From JANRLT01 sp041736895 (GTDB lineage Bacteria; Planctomycetota; Planctomycetia; Pirellulales; JALHPA01): 64,000 bases of DNA. Both the position numbers and the translations under genes were made by a program. The DNA lies in the NCBI GenBank assembly GCA_041736895.1, contig JBGSSS010000210.1, positions 1 to 64,000 of the forward strand. Direction: 5' to 3'. This document shows, piece after piece, positions 41,911 through 50,583 of this stretch. The first letter of the stretch is position 1. Each line of letters opens with the position of its first letter. The notes beneath the pieces are model-generated. The model searched no databases and had not been told where the DNA came from. It saw nothing but the letters and a program-made list of their open reading frames with translations.

Positions 41911-42686
41911 GGCCAAACCGGCGGTCGTTTTTCGATAAAGGCCCGCAGCCCCTCGGCTGCGCTTTCGGTCGTGCGTGCCGCGGCGCTCACCGCTGCGCCA
42001 GCGGACAATTGCATCGACAGTTCTTCGCCGATCATTTCATTCAGCATTCGCTTGCTCATCAAGAGCGCCTCGGGCGCGTTGAGCGCGATCTCTTCGGCAA
42101 TCAGCGTGGCCCGCGCCCAGAGCAGATCGTTGCTGACCAGCTCGTGAACCAATCCGATGCGAAACGCTTGATCGCCATCAATCACTCGGCCAGTTAGCAA
42201 CAGCGGTGCGGCTTGGCCGGCGCCGATTCGAAACGCCAAGAGCGGACTGACGATCCCCGCGACAACGCCGCGGCGCGGCTCGGGCAAGCCGAACTGTGAC
42301 TCGCTCGACGCGATCACGATGTCGCAGGCCAACATGAGCCCCAGCCCGCCAGCCACGGCGGGGCCGTTGACCGCGGCGATCAGTGGTTTGGGAAACCGGA
42401 GCATCATTTCGAGCAAATCGCGGTAGATTTCAGCATCTTCTTGGAGACGTTCCTGGGCATCTTCGCCCGTGCCGGCGGCTTGCATCTCGGCCAGGTCCAT
42501 GCCGGCGCAGAACGCGCTGCCAGCGCCGGTGATGACCACGGCGCGGACCGGCTTCTCGCGATGAAGCGTGCGCAGGGCACCTTCGAAATCGGCGAGCAAC
42601 TCGCGGCTCAGCGCGTTGCGCTTCTCGGGCCGATTCAGGACAATCGTGCCGGCGTGCTGGTGCGCCATGATTTTGACAAGGGACAT
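41907..42686 (-). CDS. enoyl-CoA hydratase/isomerase family protein
   Basis: 259 residues, a full-length crotonase. Signs: TIVLNRPEKRNALSRELLAD, VVITGAGSAFCAGMDLAEMQ (first oxyanion-hole loop), FPKPLIAAVNGPAVAGGLGL then MLACDIVIAS (second oxyanion loop), FGLPEPRRGVVAGIVSPLLA, and the C-terminal AEGLRAFIEKRPPVW. The position that holds the second catalytic Glu of true hydratases is occupied by PEPRRG, where the Glu seems present. It acts on an acyl-CoA; substrate unknown. The TAG stop lies in a REP head. Confidence 0.88.
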   Translation of the reverse strand: MSLVKIMAHQHAGTIVLNRPEKRNALSRELLADFEGALRTLHREKPVRAVVITGAGSAFCAGMDLAEMQAAGTGEDAQERLQEDAEIYRDLLEMMLRFPKPLIAAVNGPAVAGGLGLMLACDIVIASSESQFGLPEPRRGVVAGIVSPLLAFRIGAGQAAPLLLTGRVIDGDQAFRIGLVHELVSNDLLWARATLIAEEIALNAPEALLMSKRMLNEMIGEELSMQLSAGAAVSAAARTTESAAEGLRAFIEKRPPVWP

Positions 42687-42787
42687 GCAAAGCTCGCGTG
42701 CGAAGTGATCACGGATCGGACGGATGACACGGATTTTAACAGATTTTACTCAATGCGAAGCCCGAGCGTCCACGCCGAGCCCTTCAG

Positions 42788-42817
42788 CACGCCGGGCGTG
42801 GACGCTCCGGCTAAGCG
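42788..42817 (-). repeat. dispersed palindromic repeat, copy of 19723-19752
   Basis: CACGCCGGGCGTGGACGCTC then CGGCTAAGCG is the inverted copy of the segment at 19723 with one base difference. A half copy (GAGCGTCCACGCC) precedes it. Confidence 0.7.
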
Positions 42818-42874
42818 GTTCGCTATGCGAAGCATTACTAAATGACTCCCTGGCTTACGCCGCGGGCTTCCAAC

Positions 42875-42908
42875 AAAAAAAGCCCCGCGATCAGCGCGGG
42901 GCTTTTTT
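42875..42908 (-). terminator. rho-independent terminator
   Basis: AAAAAAAGCCCCGCG-ATCAG-CGCGGGGCTTTTTT. It terminates the histone-like gene on the minus strand. Confidence 0.9.
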
Positions 42909-42933
42909 ACTTCTATTCCTTGCAACGCACAAC

Positions 42934-43434
42934 TTACTTCTTCTTCGCCTTCTTCACCGGCTTGGCTTTCGGGGCTGGCTTTTTTGGCGCTGCCTTTTTC
43001 GGGGCGGCCTTCTTGACTGGCGTCGGTTTCTTCATCGCGGCTTTCTTGGCGACGGGCTTCACGGCCTTGGTCAGTTCGGGCTTCTTGCTCATCGCGCCCG
43101 ATTTGGTCGTGCCGGCTTTGGCATTGTGGGCGACGCTGCCGACAGAGCTGGTGATCGGCGAGCCGTGCGCGCTGCCGGGGGTCGGAATCGGGATGGGCAT
43201 GCCTGGGAGTTGTATGCCTGGCGTTGGATCGACCTTGGTTCCTTCGTGGACGGCCATCTCGGAGGCGTATTTTTTGGCCTCAACTTCGGCCTTGCTACGG
43301 CGCTTGATGTCCATTCCATGCGCTCGTTTGAATGTCTGAATGTCCTTGAACGTGCCATCGGCTTTACGGACGGCGTAGAGCTTGGTCCCTTTGCTGGTTC
43401 GGAGCGTTGTGCGTTGTGCTTTTTTCTTGGCCAT
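42934..43434 (-). CDS. histone H1-like Lys/Ala/Pro-rich protein
   Basis: 166 residues from ATG 43434. An N-terminal ~55-residue part (KGTKLYAVRKADGTFKDIQT then FKRAHGMDIKRRSKAEVEAK) looks folded; a Pro/Gly-rich middle (PGIQLPGMPIPIPTPGSAHG) links it to a tail of KKPTPVKKAAPKK-type repeats like histone H1 or the Hc1/Hc2 proteins of chlamydia. The strong basic charge suggests DNA or RNA binding in the nucleoid. The N-terminal domain is not one I can name. The gene is followed by a strong terminator. Confidence 0.75.
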   Translation of the reverse strand: MAKKKAQRTTLRTSKGTKLYAVRKADGTFKDIQTFKRAHGMDIKRRSKAEVEAKKYASEMAVHEGTKVDPTPGIQLPGMPIPIPTPGSAHGSPITSSVGSVAHNAKAGTTKSGAMSKKPELTKAVKPVAKKAAMKKPTPVKKAAPKKAAPKKPAPKAKPVKKAKKK

Positions 43435-43858
43435 GTGCCGATGTTCTCGCGAAAAATTCGACGCGCGCGGCGTCCTGAAACGTCCTACGACCGTGGCGGA
43501 ATCGCTCCCTCGGCTTCCGCCCGAACGGCTGACGAAATGCCGTCCGTCAAACTTGTCGTAGGTTGTACTCTCCGCCGGAACAGCTAGCAACGGTTTTTGG
43601 AGTGGGAGGGGTGATTTTTGCGAAAAAGGCAGGAAATCCATAATGCGGCGGCCACTCGTGGGACGCAGAGGAATTGGCAGTTTTATAAAAATCCAGTTTT
43701 TTCACGGACGAATCCGTGCGCTTGGCAAGGTTTCAGCGTTTCCCTCTCTAAGGTCTGCTATTCAAAACTCAACGGCTTGAGTTGTGTCCGCGGCAAGGAT
43801 TAACAGACCGAGGCCATTTTTCCACAATCATTCTCATTTCCACAAAGGTTCATTTCCC
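43435..43858. other. intergenic, no gene seen
   Basis: No reading frame with gene-like features. The divergent promoters of the histone-like and secreted small-protein genes should lie here; an AT-richer stretch is at about 43610-43710. Confidence 0.4.
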
Positions 43859-44272
43859 ATGTTTCTCAAGAAAATCATCGCGTCTTTCTGCATGCTGATT
43901 GTTGTTGGTGGCGTGGCTTCACTCGCTCAGGCGCAGCATTATTATGCTGTACCGCAGCCGTTGGGCATGCACCAAGTTCACCACATGGTTGCCCCACAAC
44001 AAGTCTCCGGTAGTGGGATGACCGTCCTCAGTAACGGCAGTACGTATTCCGGCAACTATGGCTATCCAGGAGGTTCGAGTTTTCCGGGAAACCCTGTTCC
44101 GACGGGCAGTTTCCTCGGAGGCGGGACACTGTCGGGATCGTGGAATGGTCCGTTCAACCCCAACAACCAATATCACGGGTCGATCAATTCCCAAGGGATT
44201 CATTGGGGCTACAACAACCCACTGACTGGACGCGGAGCCGAGATTTACTTCAAGCCGAAGAAAGGTCCGTGA
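43859..44272 (+). CDS. small secreted Gly/Asn/Ser-rich protein
   Basis: 137 residues from ATG 43859. Signal peptide FLKKIIASFCMLIVVGGVAS then LAQAQ. The mature part is low complexity: YYAVPQPLGMHQVHHMVAPQ, then Gly/Ser/Asn/Tyr-rich segments (STYSGNYGYPGGSSFPG) and a C-terminal YHGSINSQGIHWGYNNP. Possibly a cell-surface or envelope structural protein; no known domain. A strong terminator follows. Confidence 0.65.
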   Translation: MFLKKIIASFCMLIVVGGVASLAQAQHYYAVPQPLGMHQVHHMVAPQQVSGSGMTVLSNGSTYSGNYGYPGGSSFPGNPVPTGSFLGGGTLSGSWNGPFNPNNQYHGSINSQGIHWGYNNPLTGRGAEIYFKPKKGP

Positions 44273-44283
44273 CATTAGAAAGT

Positions 44284-44325
44284 GTCGCCGCGCGGAGTGA
44301 ACTCCGCGCGGCGACGTTATTTTTA
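44284..44325 (+). terminator. rho-independent terminator
   Basis: Perfect 14-bp stem GTCGCCGCGCGGAG / CTCCGCGCGGCGAC with loop TGAA and tail GTTATTTTT. Confidence 0.9.
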
Positions 44326-44362
44326 GTGGTCCATGCTTTTATCGCGTGGGTTAAAACCCATG

Positions 44363-47300
44363 TTACTGACTCACCGCCCGTCGGCTGCTCAGATTCCGCG
44401 CCGGGGGCGTGCCGAGGTACTGGAACAGGTCCGCGATCTCTTCGAGTGTCAGCGTGTTGAGCAACCCCGCTGGCATCGCCGAGATCTTGCTCGGTTGGAG
44501 CGTGTCGATTTGGTCCTTGGCGATCGGCATCTTTTGGCCGGTGCTCGTCAGGACGACGATGCTTCCGTCGGGCTGCGGCGAGACGAGGCCGTTGATCGTG
44601 CGGCCGTCTTGCAGTTGCACGATCTGGCTCGCGTACTGATCCGAGATCGTCTGCGAGGGGTGCAGGATCGATTCGAGGATTTCCTTCTTTTGGAAACGCT
44701 TGCTCACGGTGCTTAGGTCTGGCCCGATCCCTTCGCCGCGATCGCCGTAGCGATGGCAGTCGGCGCACTTGGCCTTGGCAAAGAGTTTCTCGCCGCGCGT
44801 GGCGTCGCCGTGCGCGCCTTCGGGGCTAGCGAGGAACGTCGCCAACTCGTCGAGCGTCCATTTGGCCGTCGCGTCATCGATCGGCAGTTTCGCCGCCGGC
44901 TCGTTCGGATACGTCGTCGCGAACCAGTTTTGCCACTTGCCGAGTGTCGCCATGACGGGTTCGCCCGCTGCGTTGACCGATTGGCCGGTCCAGCGTTCGA
45001 GCAAGGCAATCGCCGGCCGCCCGCCGCTCTCGCCGAGACGGAGGCCGCGGAGGATGACCTGGCGAATCGCTTCCGGTTTTTCCGGCTTACGATCGACGCC
45101 GGCGAGCTTGATGAGGACTTCTTGCGCGAAGAGACCTTCGACGCTGCCGATCGATTGCACCAGCAGCGGCCAGTTCTCGCCCGAAGGCTTTTGGGCCAAC
45201 GACATCGCGATGTAACCGCGGCGATTCGGGTCGCGCTCGTAAACTTCGCGGAGGTAGGCCTGTGCCTTGGCGTCGGGACAGCGGCCCATGATGGCGATGA
45301 TACCGATGCCAAGTTTCTTGGCCGCTTCGCCTTCGGTGGCGGGCAAGCGGCGATCAAGGGCGATAATTTGCTCGAGCAGTTCGTCGTTCAATTGCGGCGG
45401 CAACTTGGCAAGGACCGACAATGCGCTCGATGGCCACTTCGTCCCTTCGGCGAGGACCATCTGGCGTTCGCTTTCGCTGAGACCGACGAAGAAATCGCGC
45501 GAGACGTTTTCGATATAGCCCTGGTAGCTGTGGCCTCCTTCGAGGGTCCGTGCGAATTCCAGGTACGTCAGCAACTCTAACTTCTGCGGCGTCGTCCAGG
45601 CGGTCAGGAACCGCGCATGGAGAGCGACGTGCAACTTTTCTTCATGCGGCGCATTGCCGCGGAGTTGTTCTAGGAACAATTCGGTCGCGCGGGGCTCTTG
45701 CAGGTACGCCATTAGCCGGACCAACTCGCGATTCATGCGCGAATCCTTGGTCGGATACTCGTCGGCGATCTTTGCGCGGAGTCCGGCGACTTCTTCAGGG
45801 GCGATCTTGCCTTGGGCAAGCGCTAGCTCACTGAGCCGCAACACGCTAAGGAAATCAGCATCGTTCAAAAAACCCCCGAGCAAGCGCAGGTTGCGATTCA
45901 AAATGGCCATACAGGTAGCCTTTTCCGGCGCTACACGAATCAGTGCCAGTCCTCCTTGCAGGAACACGCGCGTATTTTCGTGTTTTAGGATTGCGTCCTG
46001 CCAATCGGCGACGGGCAACGTTTCGAGCACGCGCGTCGCAGCCCAGGCGACTTGTGGCGAGGTTGAATTCAAGAGCGGCAGCAGATCCTTTAGCGGCGGC
46101 AGCACGTCGGCGCGGACCAGCGATTCGCACGCGACTCGCTGGACGTTTGGATCCAGGTCGCGCAGCAAGCGGAGCAGCTTCGGCTCAAGGCTCGCATCGT
46201 AATGAAGGCCCATCAATGCCGCAGCCTTCATTCGGATTTGTTCTTGCGGATCGACGGCCAGCTTCGTGAGCAGTTCTGGCGTCGGGAACGGGCCCATCAA
46301 CTGCATCAAGTCGAGCCCGCGCAGCCGGTGTTCCAATTTCGTGTCCGTGCTGAGCACAGCCGCAGGCAGTTCGGCGTCCCACTGTGCGCCCATCGACTGC
46401 CGTACGATCGCACATTGTTGGCGAGCGTAGGCGCTGTCGAATTGCGGCTGTTTGAGGGCCACTTCGAGGCCCTTGCCTAGATCGGTCATCGACGGCGGAA
46501 CTTTGCCGTTCCAAGTCACACGGTAAATCCCGCCGTCCGTCGCGCGGCCGCCAGTGCAGAAATACAGCCAACCATCGGGTCCGACGGCGAGGTCAGTGAT
46601 GTTCAGCGGTTTGCCTTCGACAAACGTTTCACCTTCGATCGAGTAGCCGCCGTTGTTTGGCTTGAGTTTTAGTGCGACGATCCGCCCACGGCCCCAATCG
46701 CCCATGAACAACGCGTCATGATATCGGCGCGGGTACATCACATGGTTGTACGTCGCGATGCCGGTCGGCGAGCCGCGGCCCGTGTCGGCGACGCCGGGAA
46801 TGCTGTCGTAGTAATACTCTGGCCAGACGGACCAACCGCTGCGCCAGCCGCAATCGCCGCCGGCAAGCATCTGGAAGACACGCGTCGGACGATACCACGG
46901 CGTGCCAACGTCCCATTCCATGTCGCTGTCGTAAGTGAACAAGTCGCCGTTCCGCGTCCAGACCATGTCATACGCGTTACGCATCCCGCCCGAGTAGCAC
47001 TCCAGGAAACTCGCATCGGGATCGGTGCGGAGAATCCGTCCGCCAGGGGCTTTGATGCCCACGGCATGGCCGCGCGGGTCTTCGTACTTGGGGGTGAGGA
47101 GATCGGCATCGTAGTAGTTGCGGTAAGGACTCGATTTGGCGACTTCGCGCTCCGGTTCGGTCTTGTTGCCGAGCATGATGTAGACCAAGCCATCGGGTCC
47201 GAGCGACAGTCCGTGCGGCCCATGCTCGCCCATCTCGCCCTTGAATTTGAGCAAGAGTTCGATCTTCTCGGCCTTGCCATTGCTGTCTTCGTCGCTGAGG

Positions 47301-48409
47301 CGATACAGCCCTGGCCCCTTGGGTCCGGCGGCGATGACCAGGACTTGTCCGTTGAGCGGCAAGATTCCTTGGCAGGCACGAATCTGATCGCAGAAGACGG
47401 TCGCCGTATCGGGTCCGCCGTCTTTGTTCGTGTCACGGAGCAGCAAGAGCCCGCCATCTTCGCGGCTGGCTAAAAGTTCGCCGAACTCGTTAAAGGCAAG
47501 GCAGATCACCGAGCCGGTTTGCTCGTTGCTGAGGATTTGCTCGACGGTGAAATCTTTTTGCGTCTTGAATCGGCTGGCCATGCCGCCGCCGGCGAGGACG
47601 ACCTCGTCGAACCACGGCTTGGTCGAGCCAAACGGACCAATCACACGTGCGGCGAGCCATTGCCGATCATCGGCGTTGACCTTGTTCCATTGCGGCAGTT
47701 CCTTTTGGGCCGTCTTCCACGTCGCATCGCTCGGATAGCCGACATAAGTTCCGCCGGCTCCTTTGACGACGACGCGGGCGACGAGCGCGGCGTCGGCACT
47801 CGAGACGTTGGTGCACTTCACGGCGATCGTGTTGCGGCCGCTGAGGAGAAACTTGGTGATGTCGTGTGTATCGAGTTGTTGCCACTTCTGGCCCGTCGCG
47901 ACACTGCGGCCGTTGACGAAGAGTTCGTAGGTGTCGTCGGCAGTGATTTGTATTTCGCCGCTCTCGGGCAGGTTCACGTCAAACGACTTGCGGAAATAGC
48001 ACGCCGCGTCAGCCGGGATTTCGCCCTGCTGTGCCGGCGACCAGATCCATTGCGGCTCGTTGGCGGCATAAGCTGAATTGCTGAGCAGCAAGCCAAAAGC
48101 GAGCACCAGAGTGTATTTTGCCAGTGAAGCATGGCCCAGCGTCCCGTGGCGTTTGGGCGATTCCGAGAGGCGCGTCGCGGTGTCGCGCACGGAGCTGCAC
48201 GCCGCCTTGCGGGGGGCGATTTGTTGCGCCGTTGGCTGTTCGCCGTTACTAGCCCGCGCTAGCTCGCCGAGCATCCGGACGCCGGTAAAGACACGGGTGA
48301 TTTTCCCGAGCAACGAACGAACCATCCCAACCATCGGCCGCGCATCCATGCGGATCATCTCGATAAAGGAACGAGCAGTGGGGCAGGGACTTCGCGCGGC
48401 ACGTTCCAT
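44363..48409 (-). CDS. PVC-type heme-binding CxxCH protein with HEAT-like repeats
   Basis: About 1348 residues if the first ATG (48409) is used. The true start is unclear: a good signal-like helix (YTLVLAFGLLLSNSAYAANE) begins only about residue 100, so the preceding residues may not be translated. Domain order: a beta-sandwich (SGEIQITADDTYELFVNGRS); the PVC membrane-bound dehydrogenase-like propeller (SVICLAFNEFGELLASREDG, GEHGPHGLSLGPDGLVYIML then GNKT, NAYDMVWTRNGDLFTYDSDM); HEAT-type helical repeats; and a C-terminal cytochrome c with CADCH and its distal Met region ending LPLLN..LGTPP-like. Very common in planctomycetes; presumed extracytoplasmic oxidation of sugars, not proven. Confidence 0.88.
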   Translation of the reverse strand: MERAARSPCPTARSFIEMIRMDARPMVGMVRSLLGKITRVFTGVRMLGELARASNGEQPTAQQIAPRKAACSSVRDTATRLSESPKRHGTLGHASLAKYTLVLAFGLLLSNSAYAANEPQWIWSPAQQGEIPADAACYFRKSFDVNLPESGEIQITADDTYELFVNGRSVATGQKWQQLDTHDITKFLLSGRNTIAVKCTNVSSADAALVARVVVKGAGGTYVGYPSDATWKTAQKELPQWNKVNADDRQWLAARVIGPFGSTKPWFDEVVLAGGGMASRFKTQKDFTVEQILSNEQTGSVICLAFNEFGELLASREDGGLLLLRDTNKDGGPDTATVFCDQIRACQGILPLNGQVLVIAAGPKGPGLYRLSDEDSNGKAEKIELLLKFKGEMGEHGPHGLSLGPDGLVYIMLGNKTEPEREVAKSSPYRNYYDADLLTPKYEDPRGHAVGIKAPGGRILRTDPDASFLECYSGGMRNAYDMVWTRNGDLFTYDSDMEWDVGTPWYRPTRVFQMLAGGDCGWRSGWSVWPEYYYDSIPGVADTGRGSPTGIATYNHVMYPRRYHDALFMGDWGRGRIVALKLKPNNGGYSIEGETFVEGKPLNITDLAVGPDGWLYFCTGGRATDGGIYRVTWNGKVPPSMTDLGKGLEVALKQPQFDSAYARQQCAIVRQSMGAQWDAELPAAVLSTDTKLEHRLRGLDLMQLMGPFPTPELLTKLAVDPQEQIRMKAAALMGLHYDASLEPKLLRLLRDLDPNVQRVACESLVRADVLPPLKDLLPLLNSTSPQVAWAATRVLETLPVADWQDAILKHENTRVFLQGGLALIRVAPEKATCMAILNRNLRLLGGFLNDADFLSVLRLSELALAQGKIAPEEVAGLRAKIADEYPTKDSRMNRELVRLMAYLQEPRATELFLEQLRGNAPHEEKLHVALHARFLTAWTTPQKLELLTYLEFARTLEGGHSYQGYIENVSRDFFVGLSESERQMVLAEGTKWPSSALSVLAKLPPQLNDELLEQIIALDRRLPATEGEAAKKLGIGIIAIMGRCPDAKAQAYLREVYERDPNRRGYIAMSLAQKPSGENWPLLVQSIGSVEGLFAQEVLIKLAGVDRKPEKPEAIRQVILRGLRLGESGGRPAIALLERWTGQSVNAAGEPVMATLGKWQNWFATTYPNEPAAKLPIDDATAKWTLDELATFLASPEGAHGDATRGEKLFAKAKCADCHRYGDRGEGIGPDLSTVSKRFQKKEILESILHPSQTISDQYASQIVQLQDGRTINGLVSPQPDGSIVVLTSTGQKMPIAKDQIDTLQPSKISAMPAGLLNTLTLEEIADLFQYLGTPPARNLSSRRAVSQ

Positions 48410-48418
48410 GCGCCGCAA

Positions 48419-48726
48419 CTCCGAGTGCCGCTACTGTCTTACCCGCGCGCACTCAGTCCCCGCCGGACGAATCCAGGGCGAACCATACGAGAGGCGGGGA
48501 AATCGGACAAGAGGTGTTTTGCTAGCGAGTTTTAACGATTACGCATCCCAACTTCGAAACGATTAGATTTTTCCAATGTAAAAATGCTGATGACACACCC
48601 TGTAAAATCTTTCCATTCATAAACTATCAACCCATCACAATTACCAGTCATACCAGCCCTATCATTTTATAATCTGCGTCAAAAGCCTGAGATGATTGAG
48701 CATCGCCAGAACGGTTGCTCCTAATC
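48419..48726. other. intergenic, no gene seen
   Basis: A gap upstream of the PVC protein gene. The section 48530-48660 is AT-rich (for example TTTTCCAATGTAAAAATGCT) and probably holds its promoter. No repeat of the window families was found. Confidence 0.4.
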
Positions 48727-48759
48727 AAAAAAAGACCCGGCGAATTTTCGCCGGGTCTT
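48727..48759 (-). terminator. rho-independent terminator
   Basis: AAAAAAAGACCCGGCGAA-TTTTCGCCGGGTCTT; on the minus strand a stem-loop followed by a T-run, at the 3' side of the PEP-CTERM gene. Confidence 0.9.
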
Positions 48760-48811
48760 GGTGATTCAACATCTCGCATGACTTGCCTGCGAGCAAATTT
48801 CAGCCTGGAGT

Positions 48812-49510
48812 TTAGCGGCGGCGACGGCGGAGCAGCAATCCACCGACGCTGGCAGCCGCGCCGAGCACGCACAAGCCTGGTTCGGGAACCGCTACCGGGG
48901 TTTGGCGAATCGTAAACGAGGTGACCCCGGGTGGCAGATCGGGCACATCGATCCGAAACTGATACGTTTCCGAACCGGTCGACTGCAGACCATTGGAATA
49001 GACCAGTAGATCTTCGTTCAACGCCACATTAGTAAAGGCGCTCGAAGTCGGAGGCGTGTCAAAGTTGGGAAAGTCGAAATCGAGGCCATCAAGCGCACCG
49101 CCGATATTGGTGAACCCCGCCCCGAACCCATAACCCAACTGCATCGTGTAGCTTGACCAAGGCAGAAACGTATTGTTGTCAACCGATTCAAAGACCTTGT
49201 ATTCGGTCGTGCCGCCAGTATTGGCGACATTGAAAACAATGTCGATGTAACCGACATTGTCAAAGCGTTTGACTGGCACCGTGATATTATTGTCCGTAAT
49301 ACCGCCGGCGATGTTGTCGTTATTCATATTCAGCGTCAAGATAGCTGGCACTGAAACAGTTCCCAATCCGGGACCAGTGCCAGCTTGACTGCCGAAAATT
49401 TGGGCGCTCGTGATCATCCCCGCATGAGAAATCGCGGCACACGAGAAGAATGCGATAAGAGTGGAGACAAGCTTAGAGCTTGCGGTAAAGCGACTGATTT
49501 TAGCCAACAT
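48812..49510 (-). CDS. PEP-CTERM sorting domain protein
   Basis: 232 residues. Signal peptide LVSTLIAFFSCAAISHAG. The middle is a beta-rich domain of ~170 residues with Asn/Thr/Gly turns. The C-terminus is a PEP-CTERM signal: VAVPEPGLCVLGAAASVGGL then LLRRRRR (a VPEP motif, a membrane helix, a basic end), recognised by an exosortase (EpsH family) that removes it. No exosortase gene is present in the window. Probably an exported surface or extracellular protein. Confidence 0.87.
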   Translation of the reverse strand: MLAKISRFTASSKLVSTLIAFFSCAAISHAGMITSAQIFGSQAGTGPGLGTVSVPAILTLNMNNDNIAGGITDNNITVPVKRFDNVGYIDIVFNVANTGGTTEYKVFESVDNNTFLPWSSYTMQLGYGFGAGFTNIGGALDGLDFDFPNFDTPPTSSAFTNVALNEDLLVYSNGLQSTGSETYQFRIDVPDLPPGVTSFTIRQTPVAVPEPGLCVLGAAASVGGLLLRRRRR

Positions 49511-50042
49511 TAGCTACCCCTTCTTGAAAGTTCTGCAAACAGGGTGTCTTAGGGAGTTTCAATCCAACGAGTCATACTTTATTCCCCCCAACTGGCAAGG
49601 TCAAGCAAATAGACGTTAATTTCAGAGGAAAATACCCAAATATTTTCTAAATGAAATCCAAACATTCGCCTATTAGTCGGCCACTAATTCCATAGGCAAT
49701 AAGCACTTGTGTCGCGCTATTGCATCCAGACAAGTGCTCTTCTTGTCTGGTCGTTCTTCCCAAAAGCGGTCATTGAGATCAAACACCTTTCATTTCAGTG
49801 GTTCGAGATTCCCACCGCGTGAAGACGGGAGGGGTTTGAAAAGCGAAGCTCCTTCGCTATCACAAATGTTCAAAAAACGGGCTTTCCCTGCGAGTTGAAC
49901 CCACAGAATCCTGGGCGTTTCGCCATCTGGGGGTGAAAATGAACCAATTTCTCGCCGCGTTAGTATAATATGACTACGGGCATTCCCCCCGAACGATCAT
50001 CTTCATCCAACTCCGCAACTTGGCCCAACCGAACGAACGACC
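49511..50042. other. intergenic, no gene recognised
   Basis: About 530 bp without a convincing gene. It is AT-rich near 49570-49700. A small hairpin AGACAAG-TGCTCTT-CTTGTCT lies at about 49729-49749. No similarity to the other repeat families was seen. Confidence 0.4.
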
Positions 50043-50276
50043 ATGAGACTTATGGATTTCCACAGCATCGAAGAAATTGAGTTAGCCGAAAAAGTTCAAG
50101 CCGTTTATCCCACCGCCCACTGCATCAACGTCTTGGATGACGAACGTCATCGCTATCGGGTGGTGTCCGATGAAAAGGAATGGCCGCTTGCGGCCGATCC
50201 CGTCGGTGCCTGGAGTGCGGTGCTGCGTGAGATCGGCGCGACGCTGCAAAAGCTCAAAGGAAATCACAAGACTTAA
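50043..50276 (+). CDS. small hypothetical protein
   Basis: 77 residues, acidic and soluble (MDFHSIEEIELAEKVQAVYP then TAHCINVLDDERHRYRVVSD). A well-formed alpha/beta fold is suggested by HINVLDDER and DPVGAWSAVLREIGATLQKL. Start ATG 50043; a second ATG is at 50052. It does not match a family I know. A strong terminator follows, which supports it being a real transcription unit. Confidence 0.55.
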   Translation: MRLMDFHSIEEIELAEKVQAVYPTAHCINVLDDERHRYRVVSDEKEWPLAADPVGAWSAVLREIGATLQKLKGNHKT

Positions 50277-50309
50277 TAACGAGAAGCCCCAGATCTTGTT
50301 GGAAAAAAT

Positions 50310-50360
50310 CAGCAGCGAGGGAACTGCTCCGCGCGAGCAGCCCCTCGCTGCTGCTTTTTC
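50310..50360 (+). terminator. rho-independent terminator
   Basis: Stem AGCAGCGAGG / CCTCGCTGCT with an internal hairpin (CTGCTCC-GCGC-GAGCAG) and a GCTTTTTC tail, 35 bases after the stop of the small hypothetical gene. Confidence 0.8.
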
Positions 50361-50583
50361 CTGGCATCGAGTCTGATTATTCGGAAAAACGAAGGCGTTC
50401 ATGAAATATTTGTAATTCTCCGATCTTTTGGTAAGGTAAAACTCGTATTGTTCAAGGGCAGCGCTTCTCTATCGGTTGGACTAAGACTTGGCATAACGGT
50501 TGATTTGCTGCTCGGTCTTGTCCAAGGTCCGTTTGAATTCTTGAAGGTCGCACCAGGCAGCTTCTCTGTGGGAAGAGAATCCG

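Noticed and set aside
49795..49830. A TTCGAGATTCCCACC stretch resembling a tRNA T-loop.
   Set aside because: No acceptor stem, D-loop or anticodon stem can be drawn around it.
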